DNA of 64,000 nt, from NCBI RefSeq assembly GCF_037975245.1, contig NC_092567.1, forward strand, positions 15,082,876-15,146,875, read 5' to 3'. The stretch's first letter is position 1. Each line of letters starts with the position of its first letter. Both the position numbers and the translations under genes were made by a program. The DNA is from Apostichopus japonicus. Its lineage: Eukaryota > Echinodermata > Holothuroidea > Aspidochirotida > Stichopodidae. A model generated the notes under the pieces. That model saw only the letters and a list, made by a program, of their open reading frames with translations, made no database searches and was not told the origin of the DNA. Shown one piece after another: positions 51,250 through 64,000 of this stretch.

Positions 51250-52010
51250 ATTTTGGGAAATGTGCCGGCCCGTCGCCGAAACGGCGTCTTCTAAGCCTGT
51301 CTCGACGCTAAACCGTGTCCTGATGGGTAAAGCTACTCCCTCCTTTGTTGCACCATAACGGTATTATTTATACGTTTTTAATGCCCCCAATTCCTACCAG
51401 GCAGCTGTTCCACTCATTTATTACTTTGACAAACAAAGGAGAAGTTTTTAAAATCGGGGAAGAGAACTTGAAGAGAAACTTCGGCGAAGGAAGCAAAACA
51501 ACCAGAATTGTTTGTCCTCCGTCACAGAGAGGCCCTTTGCCGGCAGCTGCGGTCGGCTCGACCTAGCCGAGCTTGTCTACAGCTTCCTAGGAACAATTCA
51601 GAACTTCGTTTATGTACCACTTTGTCTATCTATATGAACAGACGAGACCAATAGCCACGTGCGAGATGGGGCAAAACGTGCGTACGAGACCAAGGGAGCA
51701 CACGTCGCCAGAATTGACGCGGTGCGTCCGGGCCTCAACGGGACGGTCTCCCAGCGGTCGGCTGACGGATCAGCATCCTCGGCGTATTAATGTCAACACC
51801 TAGAACCGCTAGAAATTGATTGAGTGAAACGGTGAAATCCACTCGACGCACCAACTGTCATTTTTACCTTGCCTGCTTTATCGGCGACCTTTTCGACTTT
51901 GTGCACCTGTAATCTACTAAAAGAAAATCTCGCCCAGCGTCGTCGTTATCTTGGCTCAGCGACCAAGTTATGGCTTCCTTGGGGCGTGGCTTTTTCCCCC
52001 GTACTCTTAT
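51250..52010. promoter_or_regulatory. CpG-richer block, candidate promoter or regulatory island
   Basis: Noticeably richer in GC and CpG than the surrounding tens of kb, for example GCCCGTCGCCGAAACGGCG near 51270, TGCCGGCAGCTGCGGTCGG near 51540, CCACGTGCG near 51655 and a CpG-dense run at 51690-51790. No coding exon recognised on either strand. Confidence 0.3.
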
Positions 52011-55000
52011 ATCCCGTTAAACAATAGCATCGCCTCACATATATTGAATCGAATAATGAATATCAGCCTTCTTCGAAATGCAGCCTCTTCGGCAAAACGA
52101 GATTTCCCAAAAAAAAAATACAAATAATTGATTCGACAAGAGAAACGCGTCGAAATGATTTCCAAAATCGGTGTTTTCGTTCAAAAAAGCCCTGTTTGTA
52201 TGTGTGCCGTGACATTATGTGACGGCACGTTATGGAGTGGTATGAATCCGTTCGGGTCTCACGGGACCTAGCCTGTATGGCGATCAACGGTAACATGGTA
52301 CTTATACGAAGACGAGAAATAGTAAAGCAGATATTTTGCCATTCATTTTGACCACAAGATGTGTACTTTTTTTTTAAATCATAATTTATTTTTGGCATTC
52401 CTTTGCTTATTATATTCATAACAAATCTAGATTGTAAAATATGACTATTCCTGACTGAAATGTCGGGTAAGGTATTGCTGTTGAATGTTAGGGGTGTGTG
52501 AATATGCATCATAGGGATGAATACATAAAATGCACACACGCAAGAAATGTCTCGTTCAACTTTGTCCGATTTAGATGAGACTATCAGCCTAAAAAAATAA
52601 ACCAAAAAAAAAAAGGCGTAATCCAGCTTATACTGAATATTCACGACAAATTTTGGCATGTTTTCGTCACCACTATGGTATTTATGTAAAGTTCACCCTA
52701 GGGTACCAAGTTTGGAGTTAAAAATATGGACAAATGTGTCATCTAAGTGGAAAAGTTAGTGAATGTGAATTTCGTATAGGACACATTTTTATTTTACAAC
52801 CTATAAAATCGTTGACCGATCTAGACATAAAGCTTTCCATTAACAAAAAACTGGTTCTTCAAATCAAACACGAGAAGATAGTTCATAACTGAACATACAT
52901 AACATAGTTATTGCGCAAAATTTGGGATTTATAGATGTGTTTGGAATATCTTAAAATAATTTGATGTTGAAAAAAACTCCGACTACGACAAAAAAAAAAT
53001 TAAATCCGAAATTGGCGTTGTTAAAACTTGACTCGGTCGTAAAAGTCAAATCTCTTGGACTTTATTTTAATTATGTTTATTATCACCAATGTGTTTATTC
53101 TTTATCAGTACAACCCAACTCTGACGAATATTAGTTTTAAAAATTCATTTCATATCATTTTGGAAGGCTCTTTAAAATCTGAAAAAATTATTTTCTGTCC
53201 AAGATTTTTACGTTTGCTATAATTAAATTGATCAAAATATCTAATATTTCACATTTCTCTTTTTTTCTACTCATTTCCAATAGTCTGTATGTCGTTGCTA
53301 GGCACTTCAAAGAAAACTGTGTATAATATAATTTAATATGATATTTGCGAGTTTCCAGAAAATTACCAAAAAATGGACACAAATTTCAAATGAATAAATA
53401 TGCGCAAAGTTGAATTCTACTGTGAATAAAATTTTGCTGTCAGTTTGACATTGAAAAAAAATAATAAACATTTTCAAGTATCAAAATTTCAAATGCGTCT
53501 TATTCCTATGTCTTTTACGACAGACATAGCTCGATCGCAGCATGGTGTAAGCCTTTGAGTGAATCCTTACGATTTTTGTATAAATGTATTACTTACATAA
53601 AAATTTTTTAAAAAACAAGAACAAAGCCAGACGCGCATCCACCATTATCTGGAATATTTAACGCCTTCTATTAAACCGCTTTACGATTCTCATTAAATAA
53701 TAATAATAATCCAAAAAAATAAATTAGTCCCTGGACAAAAAAAAAATTGCCATATGTTTAACTCTTACATCTTTTGCTATTATATATTTTCTTTCTGAGT
53801 ATAAATCTTGCTCCGACAGAATAAACTATTGCAAAATAGACGTCTATCCAAAAGAGCTTAATATATTATCCCGTACTTCTGAAATATTCATAAAACACTC
53901 ATTTAGAGAAGATGCCTAAAAAATTGACATCATCATATTTTAATGAACAGAAAACTTACAAACAAGGTTGATTCTGTTGACCCAACCTATTAATTCCACA
54001 AAAAAAATGTTTTTAATATACTTGCATTTTGAAAATGATATATTTTGAGACGATTTTTCATCTGTATAATTGAATTCATATTACGTCACTGCGAGCAGCG
54101 AGTCGCATGCAAGTCGTGGAGACTTGCAAAGGCACGTCGTACATATAGATATACAAAAAAAAAATCCCGACAGATTTAAGTCTATAGAGGGCGCAATCTA
54201 TTGTGAGTTAAACCAAACGGTTTTTTTTTCTCTATATTACTTCATGCGGGTCGTACAACAGTATTGTCTGCCCGCACACTTACACACAATAGACGATCCA
54301 TGTTGTGTGCTAACTGTCAGTGAATAATACATATCACATATAAGTGGGGGGATGAAAACATAGCTTGAAACGCTGAAGGTCACATCCAGGGATATTATAC
54401 ACCCACCTGCATTATGTATTATAATCGGGCTATGTTCAAAGTCAGGTCTCTCTCCACCTCCCCTCATCTCTCTCTTTCATTAAATAGTTTACTTGTAATT
54501 GTAAAGAGGATATGTCTAGTTATAGAGAGAATAAAAGAACTCGCAAAGGATTGGAAATTTGATCGATGCGTACATGATATGAAGAAAAAGAAAGAACGGT
54601 TGATGAAGTCAGTTAAGACTAAATCGATGATATATCATTTTGATCTTCCAAACAATAATGTAGAGAGGGAATCAAAATTGCAGTGGTGGTGATGTTGGAA
54701 TGAGCCTAACAATAAATGTTGCTCATATCACGACATTTCTGTCAAAACCATAAAAATAGATATAATATACTAATTGACATAGTGCATTCCCAGCACGGCC
54801 ATATTTTAAAAAAAAATGAATAAAATATAAACTTGCCAATTTTGCTATGGAATTTCGTCGTTTTTTTTAAGTACTTTTTTGTATAATTCTAAATCTTTTT
54901 TGAATCGCTGTGTTTAAAGAAATCATCATTGATTTTAATCATCATCATCATTCTTTTTTATGTTTGGATCTTTAAGAGGATGAAATAGACTGACTTCAGA

Positions 55001-57297
55001 TGGTCTACAAATCTGGAGGATTAAAAGGTGATTTAAGGCAATTGTTGAAAAATCTTGGGTGAAACAAGAAGTTTCCACAGCGAGAGGTGGCAGATGGGTT
55101 GGGGAGTACTATGGTAAACTTTGGCCTCTTCTAGCTCAAAATCTGAACGTTTATGGTGGCAAAAACTGGATGTTTTGTACTAGCCAAAACCATCAGCTAT
55201 CAAATGGTCGGTAGGACATGGCAGTTGCAGGCTTTTTTCCTATGCTATAGCGGCCTTGGAAAGTGACGAACTTAGTGTGTAAGTCAATGGAGCAATTTAT
55301 TGTGGTACGACACCTCACAAGTAAATTAATTTTACAAGTCAACAGATAAAATACAAAGTGTTGCTTACAGGCCTCCGTCCACGAAGGCAAGGTTTCTTTT
55401 ACTATCGTGCAATCTTCCGTATATATTCAGAGGTAATTCAGTGTGTCTCTTATATACCAAAGATCAACTTAGCTGATAAATTCCTCGCCATTTCCGAATA
55501 TGTTTAGCCCCGTTTGCTTTATGTAAAGTAGGTTACAGATAAATTTAACCCTGCTGTGACAGTATTGTGCGTCAAGTTAATGTTGACAGTTGGTTTTAAA
55601 TACCTGTTGAACACTGTTGATGCATCAGCCATTTAATTTTTTTTCTTTATCAACATTGTAATTCAATAAACTATAATACTGTACATTTAATACAAGTCTT
55701 TACGTGGGTAACCGTGGAAAACCAAAATTTAAGGGAGCGCAACAAATCGCCTTAAAAATGTTATCATTACAACTCTTAAATATGCTAGAAAGTCAAGAAA
55801 TGGACACCAATGCTCGAGAATCAACAACCATTTTACTGCCGCTCTCATTCTAGATGTCAAAATATTTCAATGATTCAAATAATTGTATCCAAGTTACGTC
55901 ATAAGTGTCACTACGTCACGGAGGAGGCGGCGGGGGGGGGGGCATGACCCGCTCAAATTTTCCAGACTTTTTTGCGAATGGTTTACATTACATAACACAC
56001 GCTAAAACATGGGATAGCTTGAGCTACATAAATATATAGTGAACATGATTGAAAATGATAGTACCATTTTGTAACCAAACCTGTTACTTGCTTACCCCCT
56101 AGCTTTCCCTTCCCCCACCGAAAATGTCAATGGGGAGTGGACAGCTAAAACCCGTCACTGGGACGGTCCTCAGTCAACATTTCTGCCCTCCCCCCCCCCA
56201 CCCTGAAAAAAATCTGGGTTCAATATTGATATACTAGTTAGTGAAGAATAGACAACTCTTCAACTGTTTCCTGATTGCTACTACCGAACTCATTAAAACA
56301 AAAAGAACATTAAGCTACACTTAGGCGAAGCAACTGCACTTTATCCCAGTGAAAACGAATGTTACGTAAGGATAGAACACTTTGGGTATAATAACAACAG
56401 CCTTCTTGTCAGCGTTGGGTAGAGATGGTACATATATGACGAAGACACTGTATAGTGGCGCTCTTCAAATATTAATACAGTCTGCGAGTACACTAAACTT
56501 ACGGATGCCGATAAACACTATTGGAGAGTAGCACGTTCAATATTTTGTGCTAAATAATTTGTGGCTATATTTCACCATTTTAACAATGCAGGTCATGAGT
56601 TAATGTAAGCAATTTTATTAAGAACCACGAAGAAAATTAAAGAGGGAAGAAAAAATGCCTAAAAATTGCAAGAAAAAAGAGGGGAAAAAAACAAAGCAAA
56701 ACAAAAACAAAAACAAACAATGACACAAGTTCAAATAGACATATGAATGGATAAGTTAATTTGAACATAAGACAATGGAAAGAGCAGAATCAGAAAGAAC
56801 AATAGAGAGAATGGGAGGAGAGGAAGAAATTTTTAGATTTCTAAAGAATGAGATATTTTAATCAATATAACAAAGTATTTTGAGGAGAAAATATTTTGTC
56901 AAAAGAGATATTAATAAACTGCTTAATGGATCACGATTGAACAAGAAAAGAAGAATAAGGACACTATTTTATTATTTTGATCAATTTCGATCATTCTTTT
57001 ATGAATTAAAAGTTGGTATATATAGTTGGTCAAATTTTCTGCCAAAACTAATTAATGCATTAAAATATTTAACCACTAGTGTGATTTCCTTAATTTTTAG
57101 AGTCCAACTGTTTTCCCTTATAACATATTTTCCTGGAAGATACCTTACAAAGAGAGACTTTATTCAATATGTTTCTGAGATATCTGCAAGGATCTGCATG
57201 CCCCCCCCCCCACTCCCCCGTAAGAAAAATGGTTCAAAAGTTATGGCTACTAACATATGACTGATTATCTCCCTTGGTAAAATACAAGACTTTCTGA
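52011..57297. other. Gene-poor stretch, no gene established
   Basis: AT-rich. One 198-codon minus frame at 52063-52659 has no recognisable domain (see rejected). A G10 run lies near 55931, a C-run near 56190, an A-rich patch at 56640-56720 and C12 near 57201. Confidence 0.4.
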
Positions 57298-57305
57298 TGT
57301 TAGTG

Positions 57306-57750
57306 CAGGGTTTCCCTAACTTTATCCCCCACGAATCCACTGTGGATGTCAGATTTGTCCAAGAACCCCCAACGTTTCGACACAACCTGAGTCATTATTA
57401 TACTATAATACGCATAACAGTGCATCGTAAAAGATCAAATTCATAGTGTAATATTGTACTGTCATGCGTACACCAACTTCACCAAAGCCATGCGGCCTGT
57501 GTCTGTTTCATAATTCAGTTTATTTATCACATGCACGGTACGGTACTACTTTGGCAACATATGTGTATGGAACGCGAAAAGAGTTTGTCGATAGGTATGA
57601 CTTTTGTACATTACTAAATTATATGATATATCAGATTTTAGTTCAACAAAAGTACTCTAGTTTTGACTTTCAGAAACGTCTCACGAACCCCCTGGGATGG
57701 ACTCACACACCCCCTGGGGGTTCATGCACCCCAGTTAGGGGAACCCCCTG
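57306..57750. mobile_element. Non-autonomous hAT-like DNA transposon with perfect 8-bp TSD
   Basis: The left end is CAGGGTTTCCCTAACTT; the right end, inverted, is CAGGGGGTTCCCCTAACTG: imperfect terminal inverted repeats. The element is flanked by identical 8-bp copies of TGTTAGTG at 57298-57305 and 57751-57758. An 8-bp duplication and CAGGG-type ends are hallmarks of hAT elements. At 445 bp it has no transposase. Subterminal CCCCCTGGG/CCCCTGGGGG repeats near the right end (57690-57735) resemble the repeated transposase-binding motifs of the superfamily. The open frame crossing it is not a gene. Confidence 0.8.
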
Positions 57751-57758
57751 TGTTAGTG

Positions 57759-60700
57759 GTTCGAATACTGTTCTATACCCAATAATGTTACCCAATAATG
57801 GTATATCAATCGTGGCTTTAGTTTAATATAGAGACTATATATGTATGTAAGTTTGTGCGTGTATGTGTGTGTGCGAAATTAGTATCTTAATTTTCAACGG
57901 GTCGAGAATTCATCTAGTTAGACATTTGTAAACGATACAAGCAGACAAAATGGACAGTCAATCCATCCATCAGTTGCAGCAGTTAAGGTGAAAAAAAAAT
58001 AAGTCAACATTAAATACAACGAGAGAAACACAGTATTATTTGTTAGAAAGATATAGTTTGTTTGCATAGTAAATTTTCATGAAAATTTCTAATAAAAATC
58101 GTCGATTTGAATGACCAACTAGAATTTTCAATTGGTCAAAATCCGAAAAAGTCCACCACCAATTTTAAGGTTAGAATTAGAGAAAAAAAAGTAGGTACAT
58201 AAAATGATGGCGCCCTTGCATTTTTGATTGGACGAGTTTTTTTTTAACATGTTCTACAAGCAGGTAAGAGTACCCAATTGTTAGCACAGAGAAAACACCG
58301 CTTTATGAGTATGACATATTCCTATACACAGACCTTTACACTTTATATGAAGTCTCTTTGCCCTATTAATTTTAACCGTCCCTATAGCCCTGCTCAAAAT
58401 GTACGTTAAAATTCTAATTTTTTTCCGTCATTTTGCCTCAATGGCTGCTACCGCTTTCTATTGCCATGCGGTTATACAGTGGGAAGGTGAGAAACACCCA
58501 TATAACAGCGGCAAAGTTGTCAGCGTAGGAGGGTCGTAAAAGGCTCGAACTGACTTGGAAGTGTCCTACGCAAACCATAATTTGGATTTTATGTGATTTT
58601 TATGTGTTTCATTCCCCTCCCTGTTTATTGTAATAATATAGGAAGTATTTTTTTCGCTTTGAGACTAGCCTCTCTCAATTCCACCCTTCAGTTCATACTT
58701 GTTCGACCAGACTTTAGAATTCTTAGAGTGACGTCATCATGTGTCATAGCAACTCGAGCAGGTTAACGTAGTATTATACTATAATTTTCACACGTAACTA
58801 GATATGTGTCTGGCTACAACTATTTAACTACTCTTCATTAGCATATCACTCAACTTTAAATCCAATATTAAATATTTTGTGTCCCGCAAATTTAATGTTC
58901 CGGTAATGCTTTGTTTCTTGAAGTTTTTACATAAGTTCATGTTCGTTTCAGCATTTCTGTGGACCAAAGTTACCAATAACTTTTTCAGGCTCATATTCTT
59001 CCCATCTTGTGAAACCTGCATTGGAGAGGGTGCAGGCAGCTCACGATACATGTAGTTATTAGCTTATAATGCATGTATTGGTGTCATATGGAAAACGCTA
59101 ACGTAATGAACCAAATAACAAACTGCGTTTTTCTCGCGGAACTAGACTTTGTTAAACCACATGATATTGAAAACTGTAATGTATTGTGTAGTGTCTTCTT
59201 CTGATAGTTTCTCCTTCAGTTAGGCATATTCATAATTGTCTGATGTTTTATCATATATGTAACATGTGGGTAATATGGCCAGACGAATATAAAAGGGAAG
59301 TTGTAGTGATGAAAGCTAAACATTATCATTTCGCTATTGAGGGTAGCCCACTTACTCCCACTTCTTCTTTCTTTTCTTGTTTGTTCTATTCATAGAGGGA
59401 TATAGATAGCTAGAGAACAGAGAGTTGGTCAATTTGTAAAATCTCAGTTTTAGAACAAGTTCCAGTGGCTTAACCAGAAGTTCAGTTGAGTGTTGGTCGA
59501 AAGGAATAGTATTGGAACAGTTGTCCCGCCGACGGGATATATACACAAGTTTTTCGAGGGAAAAAAAATGTTCATTGATCCAAAGCATGAGCACGACAGG
59601 CTACAATGTATATGCCTACATACACCCATACATTCCATCAGACTGATGTATGTAGATTGCAGATGGAGGAAAATCAACCGCTCCACCCAACCCCACCCCA
59701 CCTTCATCCTGCACACACTCTCTCCTCCCCCCCCCCCTCTCCTTAAAAATCGAGTATTAAATAATAGTATAGTAATTGACTTTACCGGTAGACCATCTAC
59801 TTAATTCTCATTCTATACCACGTAACTACATCTATAGGTGTTGATAAACTTCTATTTTCAAACTGTTGTCTCGGAACAGTTATATGGAACGCCAAAAGAT
59901 CCCATAATTTTATGCTGTTCTAATATGTTTTCCGGTCCTCCGTTAACCGTTTTTGTTGGTTTTATTAACTTACAAACTTGTGAATTAAATGGAAATGGCG
60001 TAAACATCTTAACAATTTAATTATCTGCAATATTCTATTCTGTAAGTATGTTGCCAATCATATATTAGGGGGTGGGGGTGGGTTGAGGGTGGGTCGACGG
60101 AAGGTAGCGGTATTGTGTGTACATGTGTTGGGGTGCGGCGATGTTGTGTTATTAGTTTACCAGAAGGTGGACACGGATGCCTCTCATTTCTATTTTTGCA
60201 TTATAAAATATTACATTACATCTTGGATACCTGTTATCTATCATCTCGAGGAATTAGTAGGTCCATGGACCCCTGCAAGCTACATGGTAATTTTCATTTG
60301 GAAAACCAACTCGGTCACTTGACCCCCCTCCCTCCCCTCTGTTCCGTCACACACGGGATGCAATGTCAGTGGTAATCATTTTTATCTCTTAAATTTAAAA
60401 CAACGCTTAACCTTCAAAATCGGTTGTCGACACTGTTTTCTTTGCTTATCGGGAAGACTATATACAAAAGTATACAGCGATCGTTGTCAAATTGTGGTCA
60501 ACACGACGTACATATTACTTGTTAACGAGACAACCCGTACACCGAACATAAACTATACTTGCATATAGCCTGATACGGTTTAACACGTTCCGAACTCTAC
60601 ACTTAAACTTGATCGTATACTCTTTGCTTTCCCTCATTTATAAAACTCGATAAGTATGAATTATTATGCGTATTAATGTCAATTTAAGCACAATTTCATT

Positions 60701-63700
60701 AATCATAAAAAAATGACTTTGTCGCTGTTTTTCTGTTGTTATTTTTTTTTTGGACACGTGTTCCAATTTCTGTCCTGCGTGTGAAAAGTTTTGGCGAAAA
60801 CAAACATTTGCAAGAAAGTCGAATATAGTACCATTTAACCATCATTAAAAATGAAATTTAAATACATCTTGTCATTAAAAGCTTCCATGATTTATAAGAA
60901 ACAACACTCGCTTTTGCTTTATATAAATACGCCAAAAAGAAACCCCTTTTATATCTTGCGTCAACGAGCTCGTTAATCAAAGGTGAATACTAATTATTTT
61001 ATTTCTCAATTTTAAGACCATTCAGTTGTCTTGAAGAACTAAGGTTTGGCCAATGATCAGCTGATGTCAGAAAGAAATTATGTATTTTCGCAGTGGAAGC
61101 TTTGCTATAAATGTGTCATCGACTACGCGCATTAAAGCGTCTACGCAAGTGTATACGCTATGGCTCATGCATATTACTTTGTTCTTCAGTAGCATACAAA
61201 CATGCATGCATATAAAGATTATCGATGTGTGAATTTATGCTTGTTTTTATCTCCTTAAAAAGCATGAGAAGGGTAAAAAAAAGTCATTAAAACATCAACT
61301 GAAGCACTAAAAAGTACTAGAAAATATATTTTCATTGTAAGGTGCTTCATATATAAATAAAACGCGCACGTTAGAAACTATATGGTGACGGTATTCGTAA
61401 AAAAAGAGAGTTTTGTTTTTAAGGCTCACATTACTAAATGGAGGTTTTACGTCATTTTCTGTGGATAATCAATTAAACAGAACAAAGGAACGCCGAAATG
61501 GCAATAATTCCCCCGGAAGTTGTAAGTTGTGAACGTAGTAAAATGACACCTTGTTGATTACACGTTTTTAGCCTTCACATCTAAACACACAGCGATTAGC
61601 TAGTGTGTAGTGTAACGTTTGCACACAGAATAGTGGGGAAATTGTTTCAAATTTCTCATCATAAAGTTTCCCGACCGACAAGTGTGTAAATGTGGGTCGG
61701 TTCCTATAGTACAATTCCGTAGGCTTTTAAGTGAACATATTGCGACCTGATAGCGCAGTATAAAACAAACAAACTTCACGCGGACCTGGACAGCGCATGT
61801 CCCTTGAAACATTGACGATAGGTCTATGGGTATAGGCCTATACACTGCACTTCATTTAGTCCTAATGCATGGACCAAAGTTCATGCGTTGACCTACAATA
61901 TTAACCTTCAGAATCGTCGTCTATTAATTTCGTCTTTCCTCTAAACGTATATAGACCGCAGAAATGACCAAAACAAATTTGGCAGAAGTCACCGACTGAC
62001 CGAATGACCGCAAAGTATGATGACCAAACAGTCGAGTTCATTTTAACTTTTATAAGCCACTAGTAGCTTCCGGACACACACGCACGCAGAGGGTATAGAC
62101 ATTCCGAGCAAACTCTAGGAAGGGGCCCCTCGAAATAGATATAGGGATAAAGCTAAAATAGCTTCCCTAGTCGATTATTCTTACTACAATTGACGCATTG
62201 CTCATTAACACACATGACACAGCATTCCACCAACCACCGGTCCCCCAACCCCTTCCTTGCCCCACCCCTGAGCAATTCCCTTCACTATCCCCATCGTCAC
62301 TTAATCGCATCCGTCCGTCCATTTGTCTAGAAACAGCCCAATCATCCCCATCAATTCATATACTACCATTTAATCTCAGTTGTTATTAGTCAAGTGTTAA
62401 TACAAATCATAGTGATCTTGCCTTCCTTCCTATGGCCGAGAAGTTTTTTTTATTTATCTTCTTAACTTTACTTGATAAACCAGACCCCCAATAAAAAAGA
62501 AAACACCCAAAAGCTCATGTCCCAAGCTGAACAATGGGCACTTGTTTTCATAACGCGTAATGTTAAACACATTCGATGGTTCTATGTGTACAGGTTGAGT
62601 TAAAAAAGAGAAGTTGCTTAGTCCGTAGGGGGTACGGTGTTAGCATATAAGACACCCTGTGGTCATGCAGGGGAGAGCATTGTACATATCGATATAAAAT
62701 ATTCGCTTACAAAAGACAAACCAAATATTATTTATATTATTTTTCATTTTTCAACAAGAAAAAAGAACAGGGGGGGGGGGGACATTCGAATATTAAAAAC
62801 AAAATTGAGAACCATTGCAGGGAAGAATTTGTTAAAGCAGTTATACTGCTTTGTTTGAAAAATTAAAGGGGAAAAAGTGATAAATTTCGATTATGACAAG
62901 TCTTGGGTTTTCTGGTTCAAGTTTTTGAAGCCTGGTTTAAGTTCCTGTGCTTTGGGCGTCTTAAACAAGAACTGTTGACGAACGGACGGCGAAAGCGATG
63001 GCAAACAAAATAGTGAGAGCACAGCTAGAAAAAGTAAGCCAATCAGATGCAAGGATCTAACCGTATTAGAATTTATTAAGAAGAGGGGAAAGTAATTGCA
63101 TTTGTTTATTCACTTAGTTTATACTTTAAGTTAGGTTATATTATTTATTTGAGGGGGGGGTGAGGTGTTTTGCCTGCGGGGGAGGCGTTATTACAGTCAT
63201 TACCGAAAGGTTTGTATCATACTTGGGACAGCTGGCTAAGTACTGGTGGATCATCGACAACCCCTCCCCCTCCCCCTCCTCCTTCACCGTCCCATTGTCC
63301 TCTCACCTCGCCCACATTGCGTTACGTCATTACATCAAATGCTCACTACTCAGGAGTGGTAACAAGTATTTCATAAAGGACTGAATGTGGCCCTGAGGTC
63401 GTTGAATCCTACTCATTTAGGGCGATGTGAGGTCCTTCCCATGGACAAACAAAATATACGTTAAACCTAATATACAATCTAAGGCATATGTAGACTCTAC
63501 ATTAGCTCTATAATTAGAGCTGTTACATTCGATGAATTGCTGGAGTAAGTGGGGGGGGGGGGGCAGAAATGACCACAAGGCTACTATATGTAGGCTATGC
63601 CGGTAGTATATACTGCAGGATATCATGTAGCCTACCGTATAGCTTTATATTTAATGTCTTATTAAAACAGGTGGTTGCATTGCATAACTTTATATTATTT

Positions 63701-64000
63701 CACGATATTCCACCTACCGCTATAGCTTCATGTAAATGAAATAGTTTCCGGTGCAAAACATTAATAATTATGTCTCCCTCAAAACCGACAATTACCTAAT
63801 ATGAAGGGGGCCCGGCGGAAGGGTAGGAGTTGCCGGGACGGGGATGTGGTTGAAACAACCAGTCCTTTAATCTGATATACAGATAGACTTGGAAATACTA
63901 AATATTCTGTTTATTATTTTAGTATCTTTCCAAATTATGATAAACTAAACTCAGGAGACGTCAGTACGAATTGTCTTTGTGTCCTGCTATATATAAACCT
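57759..64000. other. Gene-poor stretch, no gene seen
   Basis: AT-rich with G/C runs near 59728, 62770, 63149 and 63550, a TGACGTCA at 58729-58736, and no frame with recognisable domain or splice structure. Confidence 0.4.

Noticed and set aside
52063-52659. 198-codon minus-strand open frame
   Set aside because: Longest non-repeat frame outside Dbx, but there is no recognisable domain, composition is mixed, no matching splice partners were found, and it sits at the edge of AT-rich sequence. A homology search or transcript could reverse this.
56880-57260. 126-codon plus-strand frame
   Set aside because: No domain, lysine/phenylalanine-rich as expected of AT-rich DNA, and it ends in a poly-C tract giving poly-Pro.
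57464-57826. 120-codon plus-strand frame
   Set aside because: Crosses the right boundary of the hAT-like element; its Pro/Gly-rich part is the terminal repeat.

Overview
The window is animal nuclear DNA: AT-rich, intron-bearing, full of microsatellites and minisatellites, with tRNA-derived SINEs and short non-autonomous DNA transposons. I see no bacterial-style operons, CRISPR arrays, rRNA genes or intact transposon proteins. The one gene I can establish is a Dbx-class homeobox gene on the minus strand. Its homeodomain and flanks closely resemble vertebrate DBX1. With the marine-invertebrate style of the SINEs, this suggests an invertebrate deuterostome; an echinoderm is my best guess, not a proven assignment.

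Layout. 1-9.2 kb (3' of Dbx): a GATATC-rich satellite, a long (TA)n, a C-rich 24-bp minisatellite (6.17-6.61 kb), a G/T-rich array with a very regular 166-bp higher-order period (7.1-7.9 kb), a SINE with a duplicated B box, and an AGT repeat. 9.8-19.3 kb: Dbx, four coding exons with canonical splice sites. They join in frame to 426 codons from the first ATG, or 402 from an internal ATG that I favour. Introns hold TA/TTA microsatellites, a 226-bp TTAA-flanked MITE, a SINE and a GC/E-box-rich patch. A candidate core promoter (TATA-like, two CCAAT boxes, GC box) lies at about 19.5-19.6 kb, and an inverted pair of CCAAT elements lies at 20.0 kb.

19.7-64 kb: no gene I can name. It contains 128 perfect GAAC copies (20.87-21.38 kb), a 27-bp minisatellite carrying two palindromes per unit (24.0-24.6 kb), a 16-bp GGATCATGGGTA-type minisatellite passing into a 105-112-bp higher-order array (29.66-30.68 kb), and a compact CCAAT-CRE-TATA promoter-like cluster (36.74-36.77 kb). 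Further on are a SINE abutting a second, fuller copy of the MITE (39.8-40.3 kb), a perfect 147-bp duplication linked to two (ATC)n arrays (45.55-46.29 kb), a short exon-like segment (50.09 kb), a CpG-richer block (51.25-52.0 kb), and a 445-bp hAT-like element with a perfect 8-bp target duplication (57.3-57.75 kb).

Functionally the window reads as a developmental transcription-factor gene beside a gene-poor, repeat-rich flank that may hold regulatory DNA. Most long open frames here are repeats read as codons (TA, GAAC, ATC and 24-bp arrays) and are not genes.
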